A stretch of 64,000 nucleotides of DNA from Succinispira mobilis DSM 6222 (GTDB lineage Bacteria > Bacillota > Negativicutes > Acidaminococcales > Succinispiraceae), in contig NZ_KB913028.1 of assembly GCF_000384135.1 (NCBI RefSeq), forward strand, positions 1,453,351 to 1,517,350. The letters run 5' to 3'. The notes below the pieces were generated by a model. That model saw only the letters and a list, made by a program, of their open reading frames with translations, searched no databases and was not told where the DNA came from. Positions 17,354-27,700 of the stretch are shown here, one piece after another (position 1 is the stretch's first letter; every line of letters starts with the position of its first letter). A program made the translations under genes and the position numbers.

Positions 17354-17375
17354 TGCTACACCCCCAAGTTAAATT

Positions 17376-18080
17376 TTAAAAAACACTTATTTTGCCAGCT
17401 CTATAAACAGGAACTACATCACAAAGATCTTTTTGAAGGCAATAATTCAAATCATCTAAGTAGCCTAATTCTAATAAGCGTTTGCCATTTTTGCTTTGGC
17501 TTACAAATTCTTTTAGATTTTCAGACGCACTTTTGTACATTAAATAAGTGGCTATTGCAGAATCACTCCGCATATGGGTATCTGATAAATTATCAACCAA
17601 GGCTCCTGCACAAACTGCATCTTCTAAAGAAAATTGTCGATCCGTACCTGCACAAACAATAATGATATCTTTTCGCCAGCTTACCGCCTGTTGACAAACT
17701 GCTTTAGCGTTAATAAATGAACCAATCAAGCTGGTCTTTGCAGTTTTTGTAGCTTCAATTGCAATAGTTCCATTACTTGTAGTCATAATAATACTCTTAT
17801 CTCTAACTGCCTCAGGGGTAAATTCTAAAGGCGAATTACCAAAATCAAATCCAGCAATCTTTACAGATTGTCTTTCACCTGCAAATAGAGCTGGAGAAAT
17901 TTGTTTCCCTAAAGCCTTCGCTATATCTAAACTAGAAACAGGAAAAATATTCTTGCAACCATTAGACATAGCTGTAACAATGCTAGTCGTAGCCCGAAAA
18001 ACATCTAGTATAATACATATTTTATCAGTTATATCAACTTGCTCTAAATTTATAGGTAATAATGCAACATCTACTTTCAC
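17376..18080 (-). CDS. comB: 2-phosphosulfolactate phosphatase-like protein (ComB family)
   Basis: 234 aa with the family motifs CIILDVFRATTSIVTA, LFAGERQSVKIAGFDFGNSP and TTSNGTIAI. In methanogens ComB makes sulfolactate for coenzyme M; in Firmicutes the enzyme occurs without that pathway and its real substrate is uncertain. The start is GTG at 18080 after GAAGGTGAAGTA. It is the first gene of the operon with tspO and the kinase. Confidence 0.85.
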   Translation of the reverse strand: MKVDVALLPINLEQVDITDKICIILDVFRATTSIVTAMSNGCKNIFPVSSLDIAKALGKQISPALFAGERQSVKIAGFDFGNSPLEFTPEAVRDKSIIMTTSNGTIAIEATKTAKTSLIGSFINAKAVCQQAVSWRKDIIIVCAGTDRQFSLEDAVCAGALVDNLSDTHMRSDSAIATYLMYKSASENLKEFVSQSKNGKRLLELGYLDDLNYCLQKDLCDVVPVYRAGKISVF

Positions 18081-18145
18081 TACTTCACCTTCTTCAATTT
18101 ATTAAAGTTTTTTCCGTTGTCCATTTGCGCAACTATATAAAAAGC

Positions 18146-18188
18146 AAAACTGACTTGCTGTAATTATACATTAACGCAAGTCAGTTTT
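18146..18188 (-). terminator. Terminator of the CDF transporter gene
   Basis: Thirteen-base perfect stem AAAACTGACTTGC / GCAAGTCAGTTTT after the minus-strand gene at 18201, ending in T residues. Confidence 0.8.
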
Positions 18189-18200
18189 AAAAGCAACCTT

Positions 18201-19088
18201 TCATTTTTCTTTTTCATATGGCTCTGGATGTATCGTTACTTCACAGGGAGCAAAAATTTGCTTAAGTTCATATTCCACTTCATCACAAATAAAATGTGCT
18301 TGTTGCAATTTTAACTCTCCATCTAGAAAAATATACAAGTCAATTAACCTTTTACTTCCAGAACGTCTTGAATGAATATGCCGATACCCTCTAATCAAAG
18401 GGTTTTTATCTAAAAGACTTTGTATTATCAGTCGCTCTTCTTCTGGCAGCGCTACATCTATTAACTCATACACATTTTTCTTCGTCATACTATAACCCGC
18501 TTTAAAAATTATAATAGCAACTAACATAGCAATTATAGGATCTAGCCAATATAATCCTGTTATTTTTATTGCAACCAAGCCTAACAAAACACCCACGCTC
18601 GTCCAAATATCGGCCTGCAAATGCAAAGCATCCGCTTCAAGCGCATGTGATTGTGTTGCTTTCGCTACTTTTAATAAGTTTTTCGAAACAAAATAGTTTA
18701 TCACAATAGAAATTAACATTACTACAATACCATATTCTAAAAATTGAGGAACTTCGTGCGCCGAAAACTTCTGTACTGCCTCATATATTATCCATATTGC
18801 GGCAAATATAATTAACAATGCCTCTACTGCACCCGATAAATTTTCAATTTTTCCATGCCCATAAGTATGTTTTTTATCAGGTTTTTTATCTGAATTTGCA
18901 ACCGCTAAATAAGCAATACAAGCCGCCAATAAATCTACTGCCGAATGTGCGGCTTCTGAGACAATACTTACTGCCCCAGTAAAAACTCCTATCCCTAATT
19001 TTAAAAGCACTAAGATAAAATTAGAAATAACAGAAACTTTAGCAGCGCCTGTTTTACTACCAAAAAATTTTTCTATCAACTGATTCAT
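18201..19088 (-). CDS. Cation diffusion facilitator, probable Co/Ni exporter
   Basis: 295 aa from the ATG at 19088, chosen because GGGGAGG precedes it and the family start follows; a longer frame to 19172 runs into the riboswitch. Metal-site segments typical of CDF are present: SEAAHSAVDLLAA in TM2 and SHALEADALHLQADIWTSVGV in TM5, then a cytoplasmic ferredoxin-like C-terminal domain (HIHSRRSGSKRLIDLYIFLDG). It exports divalent metal by proton exchange. The NiCo-type riboswitch upstream points to cobalt or nickel as the inducer. Confidence 0.9.
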   Translation of the reverse strand: MNQLIEKFFGSKTGAAKVSVISNFILVLLKLGIGVFTGAVSIVSEAAHSAVDLLAACIAYLAVANSDKKPDKKHTYGHGKIENLSGAVEALLIIFAAIWIIYEAVQKFSAHEVPQFLEYGIVVMLISIVINYFVSKNLLKVAKATQSHALEADALHLQADIWTSVGVLLGLVAIKITGLYWLDPIIAMLVAIIIFKAGYSMTKKNVYELIDVALPEEERLIIQSLLDKNPLIRGYRHIHSRRSGSKRLIDLYIFLDGELKLQQAHFICDEVEYELKQIFAPCEVTIHPEPYEKEK

Positions 19089-19111
19089 ACTTCCTCCCCT
19101 GCTACTTGAAC

Positions 19112-19146
19112 AATAAAAATAGCCTATGGAACAAAAACATTGTCCC
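19112..19146 (-). terminator. Expression-platform hairpin of the NiCo riboswitch
   Basis: On the minus strand GGGACA can pair with TGTTCC, followed by a T-rich stretch (TATTTTTATT). The TGTTCC arm is shared with aptamer stem P1, so the two structures exclude each other. Confidence 0.65.
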
Positions 19147-19226
19147 ACAAGCTTAAATAATCTTGCTGCCATTTCGGCCCAGCTGTGTTAGCGCAGTAAT
19201 ATGCTAAACGCCTGCTTATTTGTACC
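19128..19226 (-). promoter_or_regulatory. NiCo riboswitch (czcD-type motif)
   Basis: Read on the minus strand, the leader shows AAGCAGGC, a GTTTAGC/GCTAAC hairpin, CAGCTGGGCCGAAATGGCAG, another hairpin, then TGTGGGACA. The order and spacing match the known Ni/Co-sensing four-way junction RNA, whose conserved segments are GAGCAGGC, CAGCCGGGC, GAAA, CGGCA and GUGGGACA. P1 forms between GGTACAAA (19219-19226) and TTTGTTCC (19128-19135). It directly precedes the CDF gene, the usual partner. Metal binding should stabilise P1 and block the terminator. Confidence 0.85.
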
Positions 19227-19349
19227 ATCTATATTAATAATATTGATGATACCATATGCTAAAAAATAATACAATAACTTTCTTTTCTATTGGGCAATCA
19301 ATTTATAATCATAAAACTAACTTACTTACACCTATTGACTATAATTTTA

Positions 19350-19901
19350 TTATATCGCCTGCAATTTTTGCCACCTTTTCTTAGTTAAAAAACTTACATG
19401 TTCTGTTCTAAATTCATCCAATAAACTCCAGTAAACATCTTTATTAGTGTGACTATAAATAAAACCACACTTTTTTTGGACACTTCTTGACTGTTCGTTA
19501 CCTGAAAAATTACCACACCATAATTTTTCTAGTTGCAAAGTTTCAAACGCATATTGCATAACTGCATTTAGTGCCTCTGGAGTTAACCCCTTACCCCAAA
19601 ACGGTTCAGCTATCCAATAACCTACTTCAGCTTCATCAACTGCTATATCTTTAACATTACTTTTTTCTCCAAATAATAAGCCTATACAACCTATTGGACA
19701 ATTATCTTGCTTTAAACAGATAGCGTATGTTTCTGGCTCTGACAATATGCTGGCAATTATTTCTTGACTATTAGCGATACTAGTATGTACTGGCCAACCA
19801 GCAACAGGTCCTATTAAAGGATTTTTTGCAGATTCATATAAGCTAGGCGCGTCACTAATCAACCAAGGACGTAATCTTAATCTTTTTGTTTCTATTATCA
19901 T
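19350..19901 (-). CDS. GNAT acetyltransferase, RimJ/RimL-like
   Basis: 183 aa. It starts with TKRLRLRPWLISDAPSLYE, typical of RimJ/RimL-type enzymes; the acetyl-CoA loop is FWGKGLTPEALNAVMQYAFE and GNEQSRSVQKKCGF follows. These acetylate N-termini of proteins or small molecules; the target is unknown. It appears monocistronic. Confidence 0.85.
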   Translation of the reverse strand: MIIETKRLRLRPWLISDAPSLYESAKNPLIGPVAGWPVHTSIANSQEIIASILSEPETYAICLKQDNCPIGCIGLLFGEKSNVKDIAVDEAEVGYWIAEPFWGKGLTPEALNAVMQYAFETLQLEKLWCGNFSGNEQSRSVQKKCGFIYSHTNKDVYWSLLDEFRTEHVSFLTKKRWQKLQAI

Positions 19902-20009
19902 TTTTTATCATATCCTCTATAATAGCTACTTTATATTTATTTTTTCTTAAATCTTTTATTTTATTCTAGCACAAACTTGCGTCTTGTTCGAATTATTTTA
20001 GACTAACTA

Positions 20010-20062
20010 TTGACAAAGGATATTTAAGGTGCGATAATAATTACCAGATGATAATTATTATC
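20010..20062 (+). promoter_or_regulatory. ahpC promoter with Fur/PerR-like operator
   Basis: -35 TTGACA (20010-20015), 17-base spacer, -10 GATAAT (20033-20038). GATAATTATTATC (20050-20062) is a perfect palindrome with one central base and fits the Fur-family core; it overlaps the transcription start. Peroxide control by PerR is the likeliest reading. Confidence 0.75.
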
Positions 20063-20123
20063 CGTTAGTTTTTATTAAACGGATAATATCAAAAATTAAA
20101 ACACTATTAGGAGGTAATTTATT

Positions 20124-20687
20124 ATGTCATTAATCGGAACTGAGGTAAAACCATTTAGTGCTCAAGCTTATCACAACGGTAATTTTATAGAGGTAACAGA
20201 AGCTAATTTCAAAGGAAAATGGAGTGTTGTTTGCTTTTATCCCGCTGACTTTACTTTTGTATGCCCTACTGAACTTGAAGATTTACAAAACAACTATGAA
20301 GCCTTGCAAAAACTAGGTGTAGAAGTTTATTCTGTATCTACAGATACGCATTTTACCCATAAAGCATGGCACGATACTTCAGATGCTATCGGTAAAATAA
20401 CATATATAATGATTGGTGACCCATCACATACTTTATCTAGACATTTCGAGGTTTTAATCGAAGAAAAAGGTTTAGCAGATCGCGGCACCTTTATTATTGA
20501 CCCAGATGGTATTGTCCAAGCAATCGAAATTAATGCTGGCGGTATTGGTCGTGATGCAAGCATCTTAATTAATAAAATAAAAGCTGCCCAATATGTTCGC
20601 AATAACCCTAAAGAAGTTTGCCCAGCAAAATGGCAAGAAGGCGCTGAAACACTTAAACCTAGTTTGGACTTAGTAGGAAAGATTTAA
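20124..20687 (+). CDS. ahpC: Alkyl hydroperoxide reductase subunit C (peroxiredoxin)
   Basis: 187 aa, typical 2-Cys AhpC. The peroxidatic cysteine lies in [13 protein letters not shown] (about residue 47) and the resolving cysteine in KEVCPAKW near residue 166. It reduces peroxides and is recycled by AhpF, encoded 13 bases downstream. The operon sits behind a Fur/PerR-like palindrome. Confidence 0.95.
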   Translation: MSLIGTEVKPFSAQAYHNGNFIEVTEANFKGKWSVVCFYPADFTFVCPTELEDLQNNYEALQKLGVEVYSVSTDTHFTHKAWHDTSDAIGKITYIMIGDPSHTLSRHFEVLIEEKGLADRGTFIIDPDGIVQAIEINAGGIGRDASILINKIKAAQYVRNNPKEVCPAKWQEGAETLKPSLDLVGKI

Positions 20688-20700
20688 GAGGTAACTAGCT

Positions 20701-22227
20701 ATGGTACTAGACAAGGAAATCCGTGAACAATTAGCACAATATCTTGAATTACTAGAAGCGCCAATTTTAATAAAGCTAAGTGTTGATAATGATCCTATTT
20801 CCCAAGATATGACTAATTTAGTCAATGAGTTGGCCGAGTTGTCTTCTAAAATAACTGTTGTAAATACTAAGTTAGCTAGAACACCTAGTTTCAGTATTAA
20901 TCGAGTTGAACAAGATATGGGCGTAACTTTTGCGGGCATTCCACTAGGCCATGAATTTACGTCTTTGGTTCTAGCGCTTTTACAAGTCAGTGGTCGAGCC
21001 CCAAAAGTGACTGAGCAAATAATTGAACAAATAAAAACAATCTCCGGCAACTTTAATTTCGAGTCTTATATTAGCTTAAGTTGCCATAATTGCCCAGAAG
21101 TAGTTCAAGCTTTAAATCTACTTAGTATTATTAACCCTAATATTACGCACACAATGATTGATGGTGCTACCTTTAAACAAGAAATAGCCGATAAAAATAT
21201 TATGGCTGTCCCTTGCGTCTACTTAAACGGCGAGCTATTCGATAGCGGACGCATGAGTCTCGAAGAGATAATTACAAAAATAGCCCCCGCTTTAGAAACT
21301 ACGGAGTTTACTAACAAAACCTATGATGTTTTAATTGTCGGTGGTGGTCCAGCAGGTGCAAGTGCTGCAATTTATGCGGCTCGCAAAGGCCTAAGTACAG
21401 CAATTCTTGTGGAGCGTTTTGGTGGGCAAATTCAAGATACTATGAGCATTGAGAATATTGCCGGAATCAAACACACCCAAGGACCAAAATTAGCTCAAAA
21501 TTTAGAAGAACATGTTCGTGAATATAATATTGAGCTCTTTAAAGTTCAAAAGGCGGTAAAACTTCATAAAAACAACTTACTCGAATTAGAGCTAAATAGC
21601 GGGGCTAAAGTACAGGCTAAAACTTTAATTTTAGCAACTGGAGCTCGATACCGCCAATTAGGAATTCCAGGCGAAAATGAATTTAAAAACAAAGGTGTAG
21701 CCTATTGCCCACATTGTGATGGCCCTATTTTTAAAGGTAAGCGTGTGGCCGTTATCGGCGGTGGAAATTCAGGTGTTGAAGCAGCTATTGATTTAGCCGG
21801 AATTGTCGAACATGTAACCTTATTCGAATATTTGCCTGAATTAAAAGCTGACATCGTTTTGCAGCAACGTCTCTACAGCCTGCCTAATGTAACAGTTTTA
21901 AAAAATGTGCAAACCGCGGAGATTATCGGCACCGAAAAAGTAACTGGAATTAGTTATATTGACCGCGCAACTAACAACACCATAAAAGTTGACTTAGAAG
22001 GAGTTTTTATCCAAATTGGGCTTATTCCCAATACTGACTGGCTAAAAGATTCTCTAGAATTAAATGCTTGTGGCGAAATTATTGTAGATAGTCGTGGAGC
22101 AACTAATATTCCTGGCGTATTTGCAGCTGGTGACTGCACTAATACCCCATACAAACAAATTGTTATTTCTATGGGTTCTGGAGCAACAGCCGCCCTAAGT
22201 GCCTTTGATTATTTAATTCGCAACTAA
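20701..22227 (+). CDS. ahpF: Alkyl hydroperoxide reductase subunit F
   Basis: 508 aa. The N-terminal tandem thioredoxin-fold domain carries CHNCPEVV (about residue 129); the rest is a thioredoxin reductase-like flavoprotein with the FAD loop [18 protein letters not shown], the redox pair CPHCDGP and the NAD-binding [12 protein letters not shown]. It passes electrons from NADH to AhpC. Second gene of the ahpCF operon; a strong terminator follows. Confidence 0.95.
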   Translation: MVLDKEIREQLAQYLELLEAPILIKLSVDNDPISQDMTNLVNELAELSSKITVVNTKLARTPSFSINRVEQDMGVTFAGIPLGHEFTSLVLALLQVSGRAPKVTEQIIEQIKTISGNFNFESYISLSCHNCPEVVQALNLLSIINPNITHTMIDGATFKQEIADKNIMAVPCVYLNGELFDSGRMSLEEIITKIAPALETTEFTNKTYDVLIVGGGPAGASAAIYAARKGLSTAILVERFGGQIQDTMSIENIAGIKHTQGPKLAQNLEEHVREYNIELFKVQKAVKLHKNNLLELELNSGAKVQAKTLILATGARYRQLGIPGENEFKNKGVAYCPHCDGPIFKGKRVAVIGGGNSGVEAAIDLAGIVEHVTLFEYLPELKADIVLQQRLYSLPNVTVLKNVQTAEIIGTEKVTGISYIDRATNNTIKVDLEGVFIQIGLIPNTDWLKDSLELNACGEIIVDSRGATNIPGVFAAGDCTNTPYKQIVISMGSGATAALSAFDYLIRN

Positions 22228-22237
22228 ATATAACTAT

Positions 22238-22284
22238 TAAAACCCCTAGTTTATTGAGCTTATACTCATAAACTAGGGGTTTTA
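22238..22284 (+). terminator. Terminator of ahpCF
   Basis: Long stem AAAACCCCTAGTTTA / TAAACTAGGGGTTTT after the ahpF stop. Confidence 0.85.
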
Positions 22285-22322
22285 CATTAGAATTATACAT
22301 AAACAATAAAAAGGTTATTTTG

Positions 22323-23351
22323 TTAATAGTCTTTACTTGAACCAACCTCAGCTTTCTTTTCAAGAATATAACTAGTTTGAGGATGACCATAAAAAATCGT
22401 CACAGCAAAAGGAAATCTCCACGGAAACTGACTTTTGCCCCAAGAGGAAGGCAATTGCGGGATTTGATGTTTTCCCACCAATATTCCTAATTTATATCCT
22501 TCTCCTAAATTCCATGCAGCTTTCGAATCAAACTTGGCATCAGCTTCTGTATAAGGAATTCCATATCGTCCTGTAAGGCCTCTTTTTACGTAATGAAATT
22601 TATCTAAAATCTGGTCTTCATTGGCATATATTTGTACTGTAACCTGATACATTTTTCCTTGATAAAAGAATATTTCAACTCTAGCAGGCTCATCGTTATA
22701 AGTACTAACATATATTTGCCAACTTTGCTCTGATTTTTTGTCTGAACCAATGCGTGTAGTATTACTACGTTCGCCCATTATCTGTTTTGCCTCATTTTCC
22801 GTAGCACCCCAAGAAATTCCGAGCACTTTATCTGTTTTGAGTTTTATTACTGGCTCACCATTACTCCATTCTCCTTCATGTACAATCTCTCCCTTGGAAT
22901 TTCTACTCGTACCATAACCATTTTGTAGTCCAGCTTTCCACTCGCCATCATAAGTATTCCCTACCCCAAATTTAAAAATACCCTGCCCTTCCCGAACACC
23001 ATTCTTGTAATTCCCTATATATGAATCACCATCAGACCATTTTATATTTACTTTACCATTTAGTTTTCCTGCGAACATTTCTCCATCTGCTTGAACTGTA
23101 GTTTCTTTACCATCTTTGCCCTTAAAAACATATTGCAACTTTCCATACCCCTCTGCAACACCATTTACAGCTGGACCAATCCATGATGCTGATACTATAT
23201 TTACATTCTCATCCCAAAATACTATACAAAATTTAATGCCATTTGTTGGATCACTTATCCATTTTTCATTAGTTGCCATAGCAATTGTGCTATGGCCAAA
23301 AATAACTAAAAATGCACTTAGTGTTAATATTACTTTTTTTAATAAATTCAT
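22323..23351 (-). CDS. Exported protein with MORN repeats and a C-terminal beta-type domain
   Basis: 342 aa. A signal peptide (MNLLKKVILTLSAFLVIFG to about residue 26) is followed by three or four MORN repeats (WSDGDSYIGNYKNGVREGQG, FGVGNTYDGEWKAGLQNGYG) up to about residue 165. From VLGISWGATENEAKQIMG on lies a second domain of about 160 residues with no family I can name, rich in aromatic beta-strand patterns. Probably envelope-located. It is a second exported MORN protein in the window (the other at 14089). The ribosome site GGAGGAG precedes the ATG. Confidence 0.8.
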   Translation of the reverse strand: MNLLKKVILTLSAFLVIFGHSTIAMATNEKWISDPTNGIKFCIVFWDENVNIVSASWIGPAVNGVAEGYGKLQYVFKGKDGKETTVQADGEMFAGKLNGKVNIKWSDGDSYIGNYKNGVREGQGIFKFGVGNTYDGEWKAGLQNGYGTSRNSKGEIVHEGEWSNGEPVIKLKTDKVLGISWGATENEAKQIMGERSNTTRIGSDKKSEQSWQIYVSTYNDEPARVEIFFYQGKMYQVTVQIYANEDQILDKFHYVKRGLTGRYGIPYTEADAKFDSKAAWNLGEGYKLGILVGKHQIPQLPSSWGKSQFPWRFPFAVTIFYGHPQTSYILEKKAEVGSSKDY

Positions 23352-23678
23352 ACAAACTCCTCCATTAAATTAAATTCACACTACCAATCCGACAATCTAT
23401 ATTTTCATTATAGCATATGCTTGAGGTAATTTTTAAAACATTATGTGATAATAAAAACACCTTTTGTTTTAGTCTAACTAAACTAAAACAATTACAAGTT
23501 TTGTGTTTTTAATTACAAATCATGCCAATACTTAAATTACCTTGCTTACTAAAATTATTTAAACATTATTAATTACTTTACTATACATTAGAATAGCAAC
23601 TACCCTTTAAGTGGGGTCTTGCGAAAAAATTTCTTTAATCTATAATTAACATATACTTATAGTATTGGAGTTGGAACT

Positions 23679-24578
23679 ATGAAAAAATATAGGCTTTATC
23701 AAGTTGATGCTTTTACCAAAGAAATATTTAAGGGAAACCCAGCTGGAGTAGTCACTAATGCTGACGGCTTAACTGAAATACAAATGCAACAAATAGCTCG
23801 TGAATTAAACAATTCCGAAACGGTATTTATCTTTCAGGCTGATAATCCTAACTATACGACATATTTACGTTATTTTACCCCTACTAATGAGGTCCCGATC
23901 TGTGGTCATGCTACTATCGCCGCCCATTATGTGCGAGCTCTAGAAAACAACCTTGCAAGTCAAACTATCTATCATAAAACTGGGGCGGGAATTCTACCTG
24001 TTCATATTGAAAAGTTAAACAATGATTATAAAATTACTATGGTTCAAGGACAAATAGAATTCGGTAATTACTTAATTGATAAAGAAAAAACTATTCTTCT
24101 TAAAGCTTTAGGCTTATCTGAAACAGATTTGTTAACTACGCATCCAATTCAAATAGTATCCACTGGTCATTCGAAAGTTCTCATTGGTATTAAAGATATT
24201 AACCTTTTACACAACCTACAGCCTGAGCATCGTGTATTAAGCGAACTTAGCCAAAAGATAGATTGCAATGGTTACTATGTTTATACATTCGATCCAACCT
24301 CAGAAATTACAGTAAATGGTCGAATGTTTGCACCCGCTATTGGCATAACCGAAGACCCTGTTACTGGTAATGCCAACGGCCCCTTAGGAGCCTATCTGAT
24401 TCAACAGCAATTAGTAAAAACACCTGCTACAAATTATAGTTTTAAAGCTAAACAAGGTGAAGCTATTGCTCGCACTGGAATTATCGAAGTCAATGTCCGC
24501 TTAGAAAATCATAAACCTTTGGAGGTTAGTATCTCTGGCAATGCTGTCATTGCTTTTCAAACAGAACTGCTCTTGTAA
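23679..24578 (+). CDS. PhzF family isomerase-like protein
   Basis: 299 aa. The family signatures are clear: YQVDAFTKEIFKGNPAGVV with the ARELNNSETVFI catalytic Glu region, RYFTPTNEVPICGHATIAAHYV, and GITEDPVTGNANGPLGAYL near the C-terminus. PhzF acts in phenazine synthesis, but most bacterial homologues are isomerases of unknown substrate; no phenazine genes are nearby. It is followed by a bidirectional terminator. Confidence 0.9.
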   Translation: MKKYRLYQVDAFTKEIFKGNPAGVVTNADGLTEIQMQQIARELNNSETVFIFQADNPNYTTYLRYFTPTNEVPICGHATIAAHYVRALENNLASQTIYHKTGAGILPVHIEKLNNDYKITMVQGQIEFGNYLIDKEKTILLKALGLSETDLLTTHPIQIVSTGHSKVLIGIKDINLLHNLQPEHRVLSELSQKIDCNGYYVYTFDPTSEITVNGRMFAPAIGITEDPVTGNANGPLGAYLIQQQLVKTPATNYSFKAKQGEAIARTGIIEVNVRLENHKPLEVSISGNAVIAFQTELLL

Positions 24579-24618
24579 AAATATAAGCTGTATCAATCTT
24601 GGCTGTAGTGACCCCATA

Positions 24619-24669
24619 AAATAATAGAAAGCACAGTAGCATTATAACTACTGCGCTTTCTATTATTTT
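24619..24669. terminator. Bidirectional terminator between phzF-like and RND genes
   Basis: Stem AATAATAGAAAGC-CAGTAG / CTACTG-GCTTTCTATTATT with T-rich ends, between convergent genes. Confidence 0.85.
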
Positions 24670-24701
24670 ATTTACAACTTTGTTACTTATTTGTTACTCA
24701 A

Positions 24702-27700
24702 TTAAATTTTCGGTGCTTTAAACCAAGTTGCATAAATAGTCGGCAAAACTAGTAGAGTCATTACTGTCGCTCCCAATAAGCCGCCGCCAATTGCTACCGC
24801 CATTGGTCCCCAAAACGTACTGCTAATTAATGGGACCATCCCTAAAATTGCAGTTGCTGCGGTAAGCATAATCGGTCTAAAACGTAAAATCGTAGAATCA
24901 ACGATCGCATTACTTAAAGTTTCGCCGTTGCTTAAATGCTGCTCAATTTGATCTAGTAAAATTACAGAGTTACGAACAATCATACCACTTAAAGCTAAAA
25001 TCCCCAGTTGGGCTACAAACCCTAATGGTAAGCCAGTTATTAACATCGCCACACTTACCCCAATTATCCCTAAAGGCAAAGTTAATAGGGCAATTACTAC
25101 TAAAGATACTCTTTGCAATTGCAACATTAGCAATATTACTATAACTAAACTCATTACTGGCACGGTTTGCAATAAAAAATCTACAGAAGTTTTACTTCTC
25201 TCTGACGAACCCGCAACTTCAATACTATAGCCAAATGGCAATTGGTCTCGCAACTGTTGCAGTTCACTATAAACTTGTTGTGTAGCATCATTGCCAGTTA
25301 TTTTTCCTACAACATCTGCTTGTACCGTTATTGTTGGCTTTAGATTATACCGCCAAATTGTACCTTCTTCTGCTTCATAACTAATTTTAGCAATTTGTTC
25401 TAAGGGTACAAAAGCGCCACCACCAATGTGGATTGGTAAATTCTTAATTTCTGCTAAAGTTTTTCGATTTTCCTTATCTAACCGAAATAATATGCCTAGC
25501 GTTTTATCCGCCTCATAATATTCACCAATAGTTAGACCACTAATTTGTGCCTGTAAATCTTTCGCTAAACTTTGGCTCGTTATCCCTAATAAACGAGCTT
25601 TATCTTGATCGACACTTAATTTCATACTCTTGGCTTTTTCTTGCCAATCATAATTTATGTTTTTCAATTCTGGCTTAGACTGCATAATTTGTCCAACTTT
25701 ATTAGCCAGCTCTAATACTTTTGTTTGTTGATAACCAGAAACTCTCAGCATTACTGGATAATCTGATGGCGGACCAGTTTGAATTAGTTTAATATTTGAG
25801 CGGACTTCCTCAAAACCTTGATTAAATTGTTTTTCTAGCTTACTTTGTAATTGCTTACGCGCTTCTATATCTTTAGCTACAATAATAAACTGCGCAAAAT
25901 TATTGGCTGGCAATTTCGGCTCTAGCGTTAAAATAAAACGTGGAGCACCTTTGCCGACATAATAACTATATTGCTTAATTAGCGGCTCATCTTCTAATAG
26001 TAAAGCTAATTTCTTGGCTTGCTGTTCTGTATCTAGCAACGAAGCCCCTTCTGGCAAAGTTAACTCTACTATCAACTCTGGTCTTGTTGAAGGAGGGAAA
26101 AATTCTTTTTTTACAAATTTCAAAGAAAACACCGCCAACACAAAACACGCTATAGTAAACCCTAAAACTAGTTTGCGATTATTTAAACACCAGACTAAAA
26201 TTTTCTTAAAAAAATTATAAAACTTTGTATTATAAACTTCCTGCTTATTAGCCTGGTCATTTATATTTTCAGTCCTGCGCGGTTTTATTAGTACATAGCC
26301 AAATAGTGGGGTAACCATTACCGCCACTACCCAGGAAAATAATAAGGCAATCGTAATTACAGGAAATAAACTACTAGTAAATTCCGCAGAAGCTCCTTTG
26401 GCAAAACCAATAGGTATAAAACCTGCACAAGTTATTAAAGTTCCTGTCAACATCGGAAAAGCCGTCGCCTGGTAAGCATAACAAGCTGCCTCTACCCGTT
26501 CCCAGCCCTGTGCTAGCTTTACTTCCATCATTTCTACTGCAATTGTCGCATCATCAATTAATAAGCCTAAGGAAATAATCAACGCCCCCAGCGAAACCTT
26601 ATGCAAATCAATACTCGCGATACTCATTCCAGCAAAAACCCCCGCTAAAACTAAGGGAATACACAAAGTTACCACCCAACCACAACGTACTCCTAAACTT
26701 AGAAAACTCACCGCTAACACAATAATAATCGCTTCCCAAAGTGACTTGGTGAATTCGCCAATTGATTCTTCCACGACTTGTGCTTGATTAGCAACTTGGC
26801 TAATTTCTAATCCTAGAGGCAATTCTTGTCTAATCATAGCAATTGCTTTATGTAACGCCAAACCCAAGTTAATAATATTACCGCCACTATCCATTGATAC
26901 TGCCAGTCCCACCGCGGGTTGCCCATTATAATACATTTTCGGTTCGCTTGGTTCTACATAACCACGGCTAACTTTAGCAATATCCCCCAAACGAAAAGTT
27001 CTGCCCGCGGCACGTATTGGCAAATTATTCAGTTGCTCTAGATTGTCAAATAAGCCCGAAACCCGCAAATAAACATTATCAGACTTAGTCTCTAACATAC
27101 CTGCGGGATTCATAGAGCTTTGAGCTTGAACTGCTTGTAATATAACCTTTGGATCTAGTCCGAGTTGCGCCAGTTTGTTACTTTGGATTTCAATATAAAC
27201 TTTCTCGGGCTGAACACCAATTAATTCCACCCGCTTAACACTATTTACACCCAACAAAATTCTCCGAATTTGTTTTGCCTGAGCCCGTAATTCTTCATAA
27301 CTATAATCACTTGCTGTCAAAGCATAGATACTGCCAAACACATCATCAAAGCGATCATTAAAAGCCGGCCCCACTACTCCCTGTGGCAAACTACCCTTAA
27401 TATCATTAGCTAGGTTTCTCACCTCTAACCACGTAGGTCGCACATCTTTAGCGGGCACAGATTCTTTCAAATTTACATAAATTACAGCTTGCCCAGCTTT
27501 AGAATAGCTCTTTAAATAATCTAAACCAGGAGTATCTTGTAATTTTTTTTCAAGTTTATCCGTAACTTGTTCTTCGACTTGCTTAGCCGTAGCTCCTGGC
27601 CAAGCAACGCTTACAATCATTTGACGAATTACGTATTCCGGATCTTCCATTCTGCCTAAACGCGGGTAAGTAAACAGACCGGCGATAAATGTTAAGGCCA

